Assembly: GCF_040729435.1 (NCBI RefSeq)
Contig: NZ_CP160398.1
Span: forward strand, 3,534,001-3,598,000
Reading direction: 5' to 3'
From: Pseudomonas sp. HOU2
Lineage (GTDB): Bacteria > Pseudomonadota > Gammaproteobacteria > Pseudomonadales > Pseudomonadaceae
DNA: 64,000 nucleotides
The notes beneath the pieces are model-generated. The model saw only the letters and a program-made list of their open reading frames with translations, was not told the origin of the DNA and made no database searches. This document shows positions 1-11,103 of this stretch, piece by piece. The translations under genes were made by a program, and so were the position numbers. Numbering within the stretch: position 1 is the first letter of the stretch; each line of letters opens with the position of its first letter.

Positions 1-303
1 AGCATCGCCGACCTCGAGATTGACGTGCTGCGGCGTCGGGTCAGTCGCGGCGGTCAGCGCATTGCCCTGACCAACAAGGAATTTGCCCTGCTGCAATTGC
101 TCGCCAGCCGTCAGGGCGAAGTGCTGTCGCGCACGCTGATCGCCTCGCAGGTGTGGAACCTCAATTTCGACAGCGATACCAACATGGTCGAAGTCGCGGT
201 GCGTCGCCTGCGGGCCAAGGTCGATGATCCGTACATGCCGAAACTGATCCACACCGTGCGCGGGGTCGGTTATCAACTGGAGGCGCCCGACAATGCGGTC
301 TAG
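1..303 (+). CDS. Response regulator, OmpR/PhoB type, C-terminal part (5' end outside window)
   Basis: Only the DNA-binding end of the protein is present; the frame is open from base 1, so the gene starts upstream. The visible part is a winged helix-turn-helix of the OmpR/PhoB class: [22 protein letters not shown], the recognition helix region [18 protein letters not shown], and the wing [11 protein letters not shown]. The receiver domain is missing from the window. It overlaps the following sensor kinase by 11 bases, so the two are translated together as a two-component system. The motif [12 protein letters not shown] and the type of kinase that follows resemble the heavy-metal (CopR/CusR/IrlR) subgroup, but the metal or signal cannot be read from this fragment. 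Confidence 0.9.
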   Translation, partial: SIADLEIDVLRRRVSRGGQRIALTNKEFALLQLLASRQGEVLSRTLIASQVWNLNFDSDTNMVEVAVRRLRAKVDDPYMPKLIHTVRGVGYQLEAPDNAV

Positions 304-1681
304 GTCGATCGCCTGGCGTCTGGCGCTGGCGTTCGCCGTGGTCTGCGCGTTGGTGCTCAGTGCGATTGGCGTGTTCCTTTATCGGTCGCTGGCATCGGAG
401 ATCGCTTACCGCGATGACCTGGCCCTGCTCGGTCGACTCGAGCAGGTGCGCGCGTTACTTGCTGACAGCGACAGCCTCGACGCCTTGCAGGCGCGTCCAC
501 GCCTGTACCAGAACATGCTCGGCAATCTCGACAGCCTGCTGCTGGTGCGCCGCGCCGATGGCTCGAATGTGATCGCGATCAATCCGCATCAGCGTGAGCT
601 GCCGCCTTTGAAAGCCATCGCGCGCGAGCAAATGCCACAGCGCCGCGATGTACTGACCTGGCAGGCGCCGGACGGTGCCGAGCTGGCGCTGCTGTCCGGT
701 GACGCCCAAGGGCCGAACGGCGAACCGCTGACGGTGATCGCCGGCAAGGTGCTGACCGAACGTGATCAGATGCTCGCCAGTTATCGCTTGCGCCTGTATC
801 TGGCGGTCGGGCTTGGAGCGTTGCTAGCGTTCGCGCTGGGCCTGGTTCTGCTGCGCCGGGGGCTGCAACCGTTGCGGCAATTGAGCGAAGCGGTGCGCGG
901 TATTGATCTGCGCAGCCTTGATCAACGTCTGCCCGCCAGCGGCACCCCGGCAGAGCTGCTCGAACCGGTGCAAGCGCTGAACGGCATGCTCGCGCGGCTG
1001 GACGACAGCGTGCAGCGGCTGTCGCAGTTTTCTGCCGATCTGGCTCACGAGATCCGCACCCCGCTGCACACCTTGCTCGCCAGCAACGGCCAGGCGCTGA
1101 ATCACCCGCGCAGCACGGTGGAGTATCAGGAATTGCTGGCCTCGAACATGGAAGAGTTCGAACGCCTCAAACGCATGGCCGAGAACCTGATGTTCCTCGC
1201 CCGCGCCGAACAGGCCGAGCGGGCACTCGACTTGCGCACGCTGGAATTGCACGAGGTCGGCAATGAATTGTGCGATTACTTCGAAGCGCTGGCGGACGAC
1301 CGCAATATCCGTCTGGGAAATGCGCTGCACGGCGAACTGCTGGCCGACCAGCAACTGCTGCAGCGCGCCCTCGGTAATCTGCTGGCCAACGCGGTGCGCC
1401 ACGCCGATGAAGGCACGCTGATCAGCCTGCGCCGCCACGATGAGCCGGGCGTGTGCTGGCTGCAGGTACACAACCACGGCCCGGTGATCGCGCCAGAGCA
1501 TCTGGGCAAACTGTTCGACCGCTTCTATCGCGTCGACCCTTCACGGGCACAGCCTGGAGATTCCGGTGGGCTGGGGCTGGCGATTGTGCAGTCGATCCTG
1601 CTGTTGCATGGCGGGCAGGTCAGGGTGAGCAGTAATGCGAGTGGCACAGTGTTTGAGTTGGGTTTTGTCCTGAGCCAATGA
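293..1681 (+). CDS. Membrane sensor histidine kinase (heavy-metal CusS/IrlS-like)
   Basis: 462-residue inner-membrane kinase, partner of the overlapping response regulator. Order of parts: a membrane helix at about residues 9-29, a periplasmic sensor loop of about 135 residues, a second helix at about 168-188 ([17 protein letters not shown]), a HAMP segment, the dimerisation/phosphoacceptor box [13 protein letters not shown] with His252, and an ATP-binding domain with the N box ([12 protein letters not shown]), LFDRFYRVD and the [11 protein letters not shown] glycine motif. Length and architecture match heavy-metal sensor kinases (about 460 residues). It probably phosphorylates the upstream regulator on detecting a periplasmic signal. 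The sensor loop has no obvious Met- or His-rich metal site, so copper or silver sensing is only a guess. The ATG lies inside the regulator's 3' end. Confidence 0.9.
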   Translation: MRSRSIAWRLALAFAVVCALVLSAIGVFLYRSLASEIAYRDDLALLGRLEQVRALLADSDSLDALQARPRLYQNMLGNLDSLLLVRRADGSNVIAINPHQRELPPLKAIAREQMPQRRDVLTWQAPDGAELALLSGDAQGPNGEPLTVIAGKVLTERDQMLASYRLRLYLAVGLGALLAFALGLVLLRRGLQPLRQLSEAVRGIDLRSLDQRLPASGTPAELLEPVQALNGMLARLDDSVQRLSQFSADLAHEIRTPLHTLLASNGQALNHPRSTVEYQELLASNMEEFERLKRMAENLMFLARAEQAERALDLRTLELHEVGNELCDYFEALADDRNIRLGNALHGELLADQQLLQRALGNLLANAVRHADEGTLISLRRHDEPGVCWLQVHNHGPVIAPEHLGKLFDRFYRVDPSRAQPGDSGGLGLAIVQSILLLHGGQVRVSSNASGTVFELGFVLSQ

Positions 1682-1739
1682 TGCGCCGTGCAAGTATTCT
1701 GAAACTCAGCTAGAGTTTGGTGACTAGTGCATCGCATGT

Positions 1740-1772
1740 GATGCATTTCATTTACTTATCTATAAATGCATC
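1740..1772. promoter_or_regulatory. Inverted repeat, probable HipB operator
   Basis: A perfect 9-bp dyad, GATGCATTT at 1740-1748 and AAATGCATC at 1764-1772, separated by 15 bases, ends 22 bases before the hipB start codon. A further partial copy (TGCATCGCATG) begins at 1728. Paired dyads just ahead of an XRE-type antitoxin gene are the usual autoregulatory operators of hipBA modules; that HipB binds here is inferred. Confidence 0.6.
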
Positions 1773-1794
1773 GTAAACAGTGCAGGTTTGCGCA

Positions 1795-2043
1795 ATGGAA
1801 CAGATCGGCGAAGTGATCAGAAGCTTGCGCAAGGCGCGCAAACTCTCTCAGCAGGCACTGGCTCAACAATACGGCATGAGCCGCGCGACCATCTCGGGCA
1901 TCGAAAACAACACGGTCTCTGAAATCGGCCTGCGCAAGGTTGAGGCGATACTCAACGGCTTCGGTTACGAGCTGGTTGCCGTTCCCCGCAAGTCCAATCG
2001 CCCAACCCTCGACACTCTGCAAAAAGTGAATTTCCATGACTGA
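1795..2043 (+). CDS. hipB: XRE-family antitoxin/repressor HipB
   Basis: 82-residue helix-turn-helix protein (ATG at 1795; a GTG at 1780 is in frame but lacks a reason to prefer it). The XRE fold covers residues 1-60: IGEVIRSLRKARKLSQQALAQQYGMSRATISGIENNTV, with LSQQALAQQYGMS / RATISGIE as the DNA-reading helices. HipB proteins bind and neutralise the HipA kinase and repress their own operon. It overlaps hipA by 8 bases, the standard antitoxin-toxin arrangement. The palindrome at 1740-1772 is its likely operator. Size matches HipB of other proteobacteria. Confidence 0.85.
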   Translation: MEQIGEVIRSLRKARKLSQQALAQQYGMSRATISGIENNTVSEIGLRKVEAILNGFGYELVAVPRKSNRPTLDTLQKVNFHD

Positions 2044-3259
2044 AACGCCGGACAGGTTGCACATCCGTGTGGGTGAACAGGTGGTCGGGACGCTGGGGCG
2101 CGGGCAGGTTCGCGACGACAGTGTGTTCAGTTATCGCGAAGATGCCAGCGCCGACAACGCGGTATCGCTGACGATGCCCACTCGCCTGGACAGCTATGGC
2201 TGGGTGCATGGCATTCACCCCGTCTTCGAGATGAACCTGCCCGAAGGCGCGCTGCGTGAGGAGTTGATGCGACGCTTCAGTAAAGCCGTGCGTGGCTTCG
2301 ATGATTTTGCTTTGTTGGCTATCGTCGGGCCTCATCAGCTCGGCCGTCTGGCAATTGCCAGTGCACCGGCGACTGATCAGCCTCCGGCAACATCCCTCAG
2401 CGATCTGCTGGTGCACGATGGTGCTCAGGGGCTGTTCGAAGATCTGCTACAGACCTACGGTCAGTATTCCGGAGTGTCTGGCGTGCAGCCCAAAGTGCTG
2501 GTGCGTGACAGCGCTGCCGCGATTGATCGCCTGACTCATCGGGGCGCGACTCATCTGGTCAAGGCCTTTCGAGCCGAAGAGTATCCGCAGCTGGCAACCA
2601 ATGAATATTTCTGTATGCGGGCGGCGCAGCACTGCGGTCTTGAAGTGCCAACATTCGAGCTCAGCGAGCGCGGCAAATTTCTGGTGGTCGAGCGTTTTGA
2701 CCTGAGCGATTCGGGGTACCTCGGTTTCGAAGATTTTTGTGTACTGAACGGGTGGCCGTCGAAGGCCAAATACGACGGTTCCTATGAAGGTGCCGCGCGG
2801 CAGATCAAGGCATTCGTTTCGCCGCAGTTGCTGGGCTCTGCCCTGGAAGCGTTTTTCAAGATTGTCGCGTTGTCCGCGGGGCTGAAAAACGGTGATGCGC
2901 ATCTGAAGAACTTCGGCGTGCTTTACGAAGATTGTGCAGAGCAGTCATCCGTCAGGCTCGCGCCGGCGTACGACATCATCACAACGTCGGTTTATATCAA
3001 GAGCGACAGCATGGCGCTGCTGCTGGGCGGTTCAAAAGCCTGGCCCAAGTACAAGATGCTGGTGCGGTTCGGTCGTACGGCATGCAACCTGACCGAGGCG
3101 CGTTGCAACGAATTACTGCAACAAGTGGCTCACGGCATGCAGATGGCGATGAAGGAAATGGCCGAATACAGTCGCAAGCGTCCCGAGTTTGCCGAAATGG
3201 GCGAGGCGATGATCGAACAGTGGACTTCCGGCCTGCAACGCAGCTTGATCAAGGGCTGA
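2036..3259 (+). CDS. hipA: HipA-family serine/threonine kinase toxin
   Basis: 407-residue HipA protein. The N-terminal couple-like domain (about residues 1-100) is followed by the HipA kinase fold: the loop GVSGVQPKVLV (about 142-152), an ATP-binding lysine in HLVKAF (about residue 173), the catalytic loop NGDAHLKNFG (about 284-293) and the metal-binding aspartate in APAYDII. All catalytic positions appear intact, so the toxin should be active. Known HipA kinases phosphorylate aminoacyl-tRNA synthetases (GltX in E. coli), halting growth and giving persistence. Target specificity here is not readable. The gene follows hipB with an 8-base overlap and ends three bases before the convergent AraC gene, with no room for a separate terminator. 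Confidence 0.88.
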   Translation: MTETPDRLHIRVGEQVVGTLGRGQVRDDSVFSYREDASADNAVSLTMPTRLDSYGWVHGIHPVFEMNLPEGALREELMRRFSKAVRGFDDFALLAIVGPHQLGRLAIASAPATDQPPATSLSDLLVHDGAQGLFEDLLQTYGQYSGVSGVQPKVLVRDSAAAIDRLTHRGATHLVKAFRAEEYPQLATNEYFCMRAAQHCGLEVPTFELSERGKFLVVERFDLSDSGYLGFEDFCVLNGWPSKAKYDGSYEGAARQIKAFVSPQLLGSALEAFFKIVALSAGLKNGDAHLKNFGVLYEDCAEQSSVRLAPAYDIITTSVYIKSDSMALLLGGSKAWPKYKMLVRFGRTACNLTEARCNELLQQVAHGMQMAMKEMAEYSRKRPEFAEMGEAMIEQWTSGLQRSLIKG

Positions 3260-3262
3260 TGT

Positions 3263-4267
3263 TCAGCGCAGCTGATCGCGAAACTGCCCCGGCGTCATCC
3301 CGGTCCAGCGCTTGAACGCGCGGCTGAAGCTGCTGGTGTCGGCAAATCCCAGCAGGTAACTGACCTCGCTCAACGAACACTGTGGATCGCGCAGGTGCAG
3401 CAGCGCGAGGTTTTCGCGGCTCTCGTTGAGCAGCGTGTCGAAGCGACAGCCCTCATCCGCCAGATGCCGTTGCAGGCTGCGCAGGCTCAGGTGCAAGGCC
3501 TGGGCGATGCGTTCGGCGCTGGGTTCGCCTTCGGGCAGTTGTTCTTCGATGGCGTCGCGCACCTTGCGCTCCCAGGTCAGCGGTTGGAGCTGGGCCAGGG
3601 TGCGCTTGAGCACCGCTTCGTTGTGTTCGGCCAGTTCCGGGTTGGCGTCGTCGAGGTGGCTGTCGAAGTCGGCGAGGGCGAATTCCAGGCGATCTTCGGC
3701 GCAGGAGAAATGCACCGGAGCGCGGAATACCTTGTGCCACTGATGTGCATCGGACGGTTCCGGGCGGCGCAGGTACACCGCCAGCGGCGCGTAATCGCGA
3801 CCCAGGCGATTGCGGCAGGTGCGTACGTAGATCGCGGCAAACGCGTCGATGGCTTCGAAGGCCGGCGCCGGATTGCCTGACGGAATTTTCAGACGAAACA
3901 GATAGCGGTCATCGCTGCGGCTCAGCTCCAGTTCCAGCGCATCGCTGACCACCGGGTGATAACGCACGATGCGTTCGAACACCTCGCGCAGGCTGCCGCT
4001 GGCCACCAGCGCGTAACCGAGCGCATGGAACGTGGTCGGGCTGACGAAGCGCGAGACCCGCAGGCCGATCGCCGGATCGCCGCTGAACTGCACCGCCAGT
4101 TGCCACAGGCGCGTGGTGCCGGACAACGGATACCGCGCGTTCGGGTCGTCCATCAACTGCGGATCAAGCCCGGCCTGTTGGCACAGGCCGAGACTGTCCA
4201 GCCCCAGCGCATCGAGTTGCTTGCGCAAGGCACGGGTCCAGCTGGCGAGCGAGGTCGGTTCCTTCAT
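3263..4267 (-). CDS. AraC-family transcriptional regulator
   Basis: 334 residues. The first 200 or so form the ligand-binding region common to OruR/ArgR-like AraC proteins ('Arabinose_bd' type: YPLSGTTRLWQLAVQFSGDPAIGLRVSRFVSPTTFHALGYALVAS). The last 100 residues carry the two helix-turn-helices, SAERIAQALHLSLRSLQRHL and SLSEVSYLLGFADTSSFSRAFKRWTGMTP, the second being the classic AraC signature. It is divergent from the desaturase-like gene with about 100 bases between starts, so that gene is its obvious candidate target. Members of this subgroup often control lipid or amine catabolism; the inducer is unknown. Confidence 0.87.
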   Translation of the reverse strand: MKEPTSLASWTRALRKQLDALGLDSLGLCQQAGLDPQLMDDPNARYPLSGTTRLWQLAVQFSGDPAIGLRVSRFVSPTTFHALGYALVASGSLREVFERIVRYHPVVSDALELELSRSDDRYLFRLKIPSGNPAPAFEAIDAFAAIYVRTCRNRLGRDYAPLAVYLRRPEPSDAHQWHKVFRAPVHFSCAEDRLEFALADFDSHLDDANPELAEHNEAVLKRTLAQLQPLTWERKVRDAIEEQLPEGEPSAERIAQALHLSLRSLQRHLADEGCRFDTLLNESRENLALLHLRDPQCSLSEVSYLLGFADTSSFSRAFKRWTGMTPGQFRDQLR

Positions 4268-4367
4268 GCTGATTGGCGCTTCCGGTCAACAGGTTGGCGT
4301 TCACGGCTACCATCAATAAAGCTTTCGCAAGGCAGGATGCGAACATCAATAACCAGAGGATGGAAGC

Positions 4368-5441
4368 ATGGACCGTACTTCTGCAAGTCCCCAGCGACAC
4401 AATGCTGCCCAGCGATCAGCGCATATTCGCGAAGTGGTGCTGGCCAAAGGCGTCGAACTGCGTGAGCGTTACCCGATCCTGCAGCATCAGGATGCCCTCG
4501 GTGCGGGCATTCTGACCGTTGCTCTGGCCGGGATGATCGGTTCGGCGACGTTGTACATCACGGGCCATATGGCGTGGTGGGTGTGCCTGTTGCTCAACGC
4601 GTTTTTCGCTTCCCTGACCCATGAGCTGGAGCACGACCTGATCCACAGCATGTATTTCCGCAAACAACGCGTGCCGCACAACCTGATGATGGGCCTGGTG
4701 TGGCTGGCGCGGCCAAGCACGATCAACCCGTGGATTCGCCGTCATCTGCACCTCAATCACCACAAGGTCTCCGGCACCGAAACCGACATGGAAGAACGCG
4801 CGATCACCAACGGCGAGCCTTGGGGTTTTGCGCGCTTGCTGATGGTCGGCGACAACGTGATGTCGGCGTTCATCCGCATGCTGCGGGCCAAGACCTGGGC
4901 GCACAAGTTCAGCATCATCAAGCGCACGCTGAAGGTCTATGCGCCGCTGGCGCTGGTACATTGGGGCGCGTGGTATGTGTTTCTCGGTTTTCATGCGGCG
5001 AATGGCATCGCCTACCTCATGGGTTCGCCGATTGAATGGTCGGCGACCACGCTGTCGGTGATGCAGGTGATCGATATCGCGGCGGTGGTGATCATTGGCC
5101 CGAACGTGCTGCGCACCTTTTGCCTGCACTTCATCAGCTCGAACATGCATTACTACGGCGACATCGAGGCGGGCAACGTGCTGCAGCAATGCCAAGTGCT
5201 CAATCCGTGGTGGTTGTGGCCGCTGCAGGCGTTCTGCTTCAACTTCGGCAGCAGTCACGGGATTCATCATTTTGTGGTGAAGGAACCGTTTTACATTCGC
5301 CAGCTGACCGTGCCGGTGGCGCACAAGGTGATGCGCGAGATGGGCGTGCGGTTCAATGATTTCGGCACGTTTGGGCGGGCGAACCGGTTTGTTCGCAAGG
5401 ATGAATTGGTGCAGGAAGAGGTGCGCACTGCCCGGGCGTGA
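4368..5441 (+). CDS. Membrane-bound di-iron fatty-acid desaturase/hydroxylase-like protein
   Basis: 357-residue integral membrane protein of the fatty-acid desaturase superfamily. The three histidine clusters that hold the di-iron centre are all present: THELEHDLIH (about residue 84), HLHLNHH (about 125) and GSSHGIHHFVV (about 297). Hydrophobic segments surround them (TVALAGMIGSATLYITGHMAWWVCLLLNAFFASL near the N-terminus and LALVHWGAWYVFLGF in the middle). Such enzymes use O2 and electrons from a ferredoxin or cytochrome to desaturate or hydroxylate acyl or alkyl chains. ATG at 4368 follows an AGAGGA ribosome site. It is divergent from an AraC regulator. Substrate (membrane acyl chain versus alkane-like molecule) cannot be decided from sequence. 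Confidence 0.82.
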   Translation: MDRTSASPQRHNAAQRSAHIREVVLAKGVELRERYPILQHQDALGAGILTVALAGMIGSATLYITGHMAWWVCLLLNAFFASLTHELEHDLIHSMYFRKQRVPHNLMMGLVWLARPSTINPWIRRHLHLNHHKVSGTETDMEERAITNGEPWGFARLLMVGDNVMSAFIRMLRAKTWAHKFSIIKRTLKVYAPLALVHWGAWYVFLGFHAANGIAYLMGSPIEWSATTLSVMQVIDIAAVVIIGPNVLRTFCLHFISSNMHYYGDIEAGNVLQQCQVLNPWWLWPLQAFCFNFGSSHGIHHFVVKEPFYIRQLTVPVAHKVMREMGVRFNDFGTFGRANRFVRKDELVQEEVRTARA

Positions 5442-5461
5442 TAGCTGAGTTTGAGGGCCTC

Positions 5462-5552
5462 ATCGCTGGCAAGCCAGCTCCCACAGGTTTCAGTGTCATT
5501 CAAAGGATTTGTGAACGACATCGAACCTTGTGGGAGCTGGCTTGCCAGCGAT
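5462..5552. repeat. Intergenic REP-type inverted pair (family A)
   Basis: Two inverted copies of an element reading ATCGCTGGCAAGCCAGCTC...CCACAG and its reverse complement, separated by about 40 bases. The same element recurs at 13136, 14967 and 40368. It lies between the 3' ends of two convergent genes and can form a long stem, so it may stop transcription from both sides. Confidence 0.85.
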
Positions 5553-5571
5553 AGCGGTGGTTCTGGCAGTA

Positions 5572-8008
<2,437 letters not shown>

Positions 8009-8012
<4 letters not shown>

Positions 8013-9607
8013 GCGTGTCTCCAGCGAGTGGCGCGAATTTCCAGGCGTTGGCCGATGAGGTTGAGCAGGGCGCCGGTGAGGCCGACCAGCAGCATCCCGG
8101 CCATGATCAGGTCCATGCGCAGCAGTTGTTGGGCGCCGATCATCTGACTGCCGATGCCGCCGTTGGACGGCATGAAATATTCGGCGCCGATGGTGCCGAG
8201 CCAGGCGTAGATCAGGCTCAGCCTGAGCCCGGCGAAAATCCCCGGCGCCGCACCCGGCAGCACCAGACGGCGCAGGCGCTGACCGAGGCTCAGGCGCAGC
8301 ACCTGCGCGGCTTCGTTGAGTTGTGGCGAGAGGTTGGCGACGCTGCGCTGAGTGGCGATGAACAACGGAAAGAACGCGGCGAGGGCGACGAATACCCACT
8401 TCGATAATTCACCCAGACCGAACCACGCGGTGAGCAGTGGCACCCAGGCGAAAATCGCAATCTGGCGAATGGCGGCGAGGGTCGGGCCGAGCAGCCGTTC
8501 GCTGATCTTCGACAGACCCAGCAGCAAGCCAAGGGTGAAACCGAGGCCGCCACCCAGTAACAGACCGCCAAGGGTACGACCGAGGCTCAGGGCCATGCCG
8601 CTGATCAGCGTGCCATCGAGCAGACCGTTTTTTGCCGTTTGCAAGACTGCCAGCGGGCTGACCAGGATATTAGCGTCGATCCATTGCTGATCGCTCGCCA
8701 CCTGCCACAAACCGATCATGCCCAGTGGCACCAGCCACGGTTGCACTCGCTGCCAGCCTTCATAACGCGGACCACGGCGAATTTCTGCGGTGGCGGGGTG
8801 CGGCCAGTGCACCAGTTTGCGGTCGAGCCAACCGATACCGCGATCCATCGCCACGCCGAGCAGACCGATGACAGCGATGCACACGAACACGATGTCGAGC
8901 ATGAACAGTTGCCGTGCCCAGACCATCAGGTAGCCGATGCCTTCGCTGGACGCCAGCAGCTCCACCGCCAGCAATGAAGTCCAGCCAGCGGCCAGGGCCA
9001 GACGCACGCCGGCCATGAACGCCGGCAGCGCGGCCGGCAACACCAGACGCCGGATCAGCAGGTAGGGAGGCAGGCGCAACACGGAGGCGGCTTCGCGCAG
9101 TTTCGGCTGCGCATCACGCACACCGACCAGGGTGTGCAGCGTCACCGGCACCACGATGGCCTTGATCAGCACCACCAGTTTCAACACTTCGCCGATGCCG
9201 AAAAACACCATGAACAGCGGAATCCACGCCAGTGTCGGCACCTGTGCCAAACCGGCGAACGTCGGGAAAATCAAACGTTCCAGACGCCGACTGAATCCCA
9301 GAGCCGCGCCGAGCACCGCCCCCGCCGAAATCCCGGCGAGCAGGCCCCAGAGCAAGCGTTGCAAGCTGATCCACAAATGACTCCACAGTTCGCCATGGGC
9401 CAGTTCGATGGCGCTGTTCCACACCAGCGATGGCGCCGGCAGAATCTGTTCGCTCATCCACTGATTGCGCGCGGCCAGCCACCACAGGGCGAACAGACTG
9501 ATCGGCAGCAGCCAGGGCAGCAGACGTTGATTCAGGCTGGGCCACTGCCGCCGACTTTTCAGTGGCGGCGCGGGCAGCGGCAGGCTGAGCAGGGAATCAC
9601 GGGCCAT
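8009..9607 (-). CDS. atsB: Sulfate-ester ABC transporter permease AtsB (fused double permease)
   Basis: 532 residues, about twice the length of a normal permease, because two binding-protein-dependent permease domains are fused. Each half has its own cytoplasmic coupling ('EAA') loop: REAASVLRLPPYLLIRRLVLP near residue 175 and NEAAQVLRLSLGQRLRRLVLP near residue 440. A double-length permease is characteristic of AtsB in the P. aeruginosa and P. putida sulfate-ester systems. It starts the minus-strand run atsB-atsC-atsA and is divergent from atsR; in P. aeruginosa, as I recall it, atsR is instead the first gene of the same operon. Confidence 0.92.
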
Positions 9608-9650
9608 GGGTGACCTCCGTTGTCGGGTTGGATCGGGAGCAGGATCAAAA

Positions 9651-9728
9651 GATCGCAGCCTTCGGCAGCTCCTACAGGGGGACGCGTCCGTGAATTCGCC
9701 CCTGTAGGAGCTGCCGAAGGCTGCGATC
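9651..9728. repeat. Intergenic REP-type inverted pair (family B)
   Basis: GATCGCAGCCTTCGGCAGCT and its reverse complement about 25 bases apart, forming a long potential hairpin. Same family at 11027, 23631, 25383, 26670, 36892, 54008 and 61131. Unusually for this window it lies between divergent genes, about 45 bases upstream of the atsB start. Confidence 0.85.
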
Positions 9729-10004
9729 TCTAGCGGTATTAGCTATAAACAAATTGTTATAAGCGATATCTAAAATATTGAATTTGGAGATAAGCAGCGC
9801 CATTTAAGGCTTCCAGCGCATCGCGCATCCAATGCATTCGAAGAATATTTTCGATGCTGTTAATGCATACGCCGCTGCAAGCCACGTGGCTTCTCGCTTA
9901 GCGTAAAAAGCTATAAAAATGTGCATTTATAGTATTTAAGCGAAGGTCGTGCTTCGGCCTACTTTCGGTTCCTCAACGCCCGTCGTGATCAAGGAGCCGC
10001 ACCC
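9729..10004. promoter_or_regulatory. Divergent atsB/atsR control region
   Basis: AT-rich region between atsBCA and atsR. It holds a near-palindrome at about 9741-9763 (GCTATAAAC...GTTATAAGC), the box ATAAGCGATATCTAAAA at 9759-9775 that also occurs upstream of tauA, a GGAGATAAGC box at about 9787, and a perfect 7-bp dyad CTATAAA (9911-9917) / TTTATAG (9926-9932) spaced like a LysR-type site. CysB or the nearby LysR protein are the likely readers, by inference. Confidence 0.55.
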
Positions 10005-11018
10005 ATGAACCTTCCCTTCAAACGAGTCTTCAACCTGTTTGCCATCCCGGCGCTGGCGGGCCTGCTGGCGTTCAACGCGCAGGCTGACGAACTCAAGGAA
10101 ATCAGGATCGCCGTGCCTGACCTGAGCGCTGGCACCCAGCACAGTGGCGGCGGTGTGGTGGACGTGCTGCGTGACCAGCAGATCTTCGAAAAAGCCTTCG
10201 CCGATCAGGGCATCAAGATTCAGTGGAGCTTCTTCAAGGGCGCCGGGCCGGTGATCAACGAGGCGTTTGCCAACGGTCAGGTCGATCTGGCGTATCTGGG
10301 CGACCTCGCGGCGATCATTGGTAAATCCAACGGTCTCGACACACGTTTGCTCAGCGCCAGTGCGCGTGGGGTGAAGCAATATCTGGGCGTGGTGCCGGGC
10401 TCGGGGATCAAGACCCTGCAGGATCTGAAAGGCAAGCGCGTGGCGATCTTCCGTGGCACCGCCACGCAGTTGTCGTTTGATGCGGCGTTGGCCAGTCAAG
10501 GCTTGAGCGAGAAGGATCTGAAAGTGATCAATCTCGATTTTAGCGGGGCGGTTGCGGCCTTGGCGGCGAAACAGATCGACGCGTCGTGGGGCAGCTCAGG
10601 GCTGACGGCACTGCAAGCCAAGGGGCTGGCTGAATTGCCGCTCAATACCAAGGATCTGGGCGGCGCCGGCAGTGTGCAATCGGTGCTGGTCGGCACCGGC
10701 AAGTTTGTCGACGGGCACCCGGAGGTCGTGGCAAAACTGCTCAAGGCGCAGCAGCAGGCCGTGGAATGGCTGACCCAGGACAGCAACAAGGACGCTTACG
10801 TGCAACTGGTGTCCGGGCTGGCGAGTTATCCACCGGTGATCCTGACCCAGGACCTGCAGGATCAGAAACTCAGCGAAGTGTTCCCATCGACGCTGGACCC
10901 GGTGTTCCTCGGCAAATTGCAGGACTCGGTGGATCTGGCGGCGCAGCAGAAGCTGATTCGCAAGCCGTTCAAGGTCAGCGATTGGGTGGCGCCTGAACTG
11001 GCGGCGGCCAAGCTTTAA
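10005..11018 (+). CDS. atsR: Sulfate-ester ABC transporter periplasmic binding protein AtsR
   Basis: 337 residues with a Sec signal peptide (MNLPFKRVFNLFAIPALAGLLAFNAQA, cleavage after QADE region). It is an SsuA/TauA-like solute-binding protein (VDLAYLGDLAAIIGKSNGLD; GKRVAIFRGTATQLSFDAAL; AALAAKQIDASWG). It should present alkyl or aryl sulfate esters to the AtsB/AtsC transporter encoded divergently. The ATG follows AAGGAG at about 9990. A family-B repeat closes the transcript. The split layout (atsR one way, atsBCA the other) means the binding protein and transporter can be made in different amounts. Confidence 0.92.
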   Translation: MNLPFKRVFNLFAIPALAGLLAFNAQADELKEIRIAVPDLSAGTQHSGGGVVDVLRDQQIFEKAFADQGIKIQWSFFKGAGPVINEAFANGQVDLAYLGDLAAIIGKSNGLDTRLLSASARGVKQYLGVVPGSGIKTLQDLKGKRVAIFRGTATQLSFDAALASQGLSEKDLKVINLDFSGAVAALAAKQIDASWGSSGLTALQAKGLAELPLNTKDLGGAGSVQSVLVGTGKFVDGHPEVVAKLLKAQQQAVEWLTQDSNKDAYVQLVSGLASYPPVILTQDLQDQKLSEVFPSTLDPVFLGKLQDSVDLAAQQKLIRKPFKVSDWVAPELAAAKL

Positions 11019-11026
11019 CAGAAAAA

Positions 11027-11094
11027 GATCGCAGCCTTCGGCAGCTCCTGCAGGGGAATGCGTTCTCCTGCAGGAGCTGCCGAAGGCTGCGATC
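11027..11094. repeat. Intergenic REP-type inverted pair (family B)
   Basis: Inverted pair of GATCGCAGCCTTCGGCAGCT type directly after the atsR stop, between convergent atsR and the LysR gene; likely serves as a two-way transcription stop. Confidence 0.85.
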
Positions 11095-11103
11095 CTTTGA
11101 TCT

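Noticed and set aside
824..1501. Long minus-strand frame (225 codons) opposite the sensor kinase
   Set aside because: It is antisense to a gene with complete kinase motifs, has no ribosome site and reads as low-complexity Arg/Gln-rich text typical of shadow frames in GC-rich DNA.
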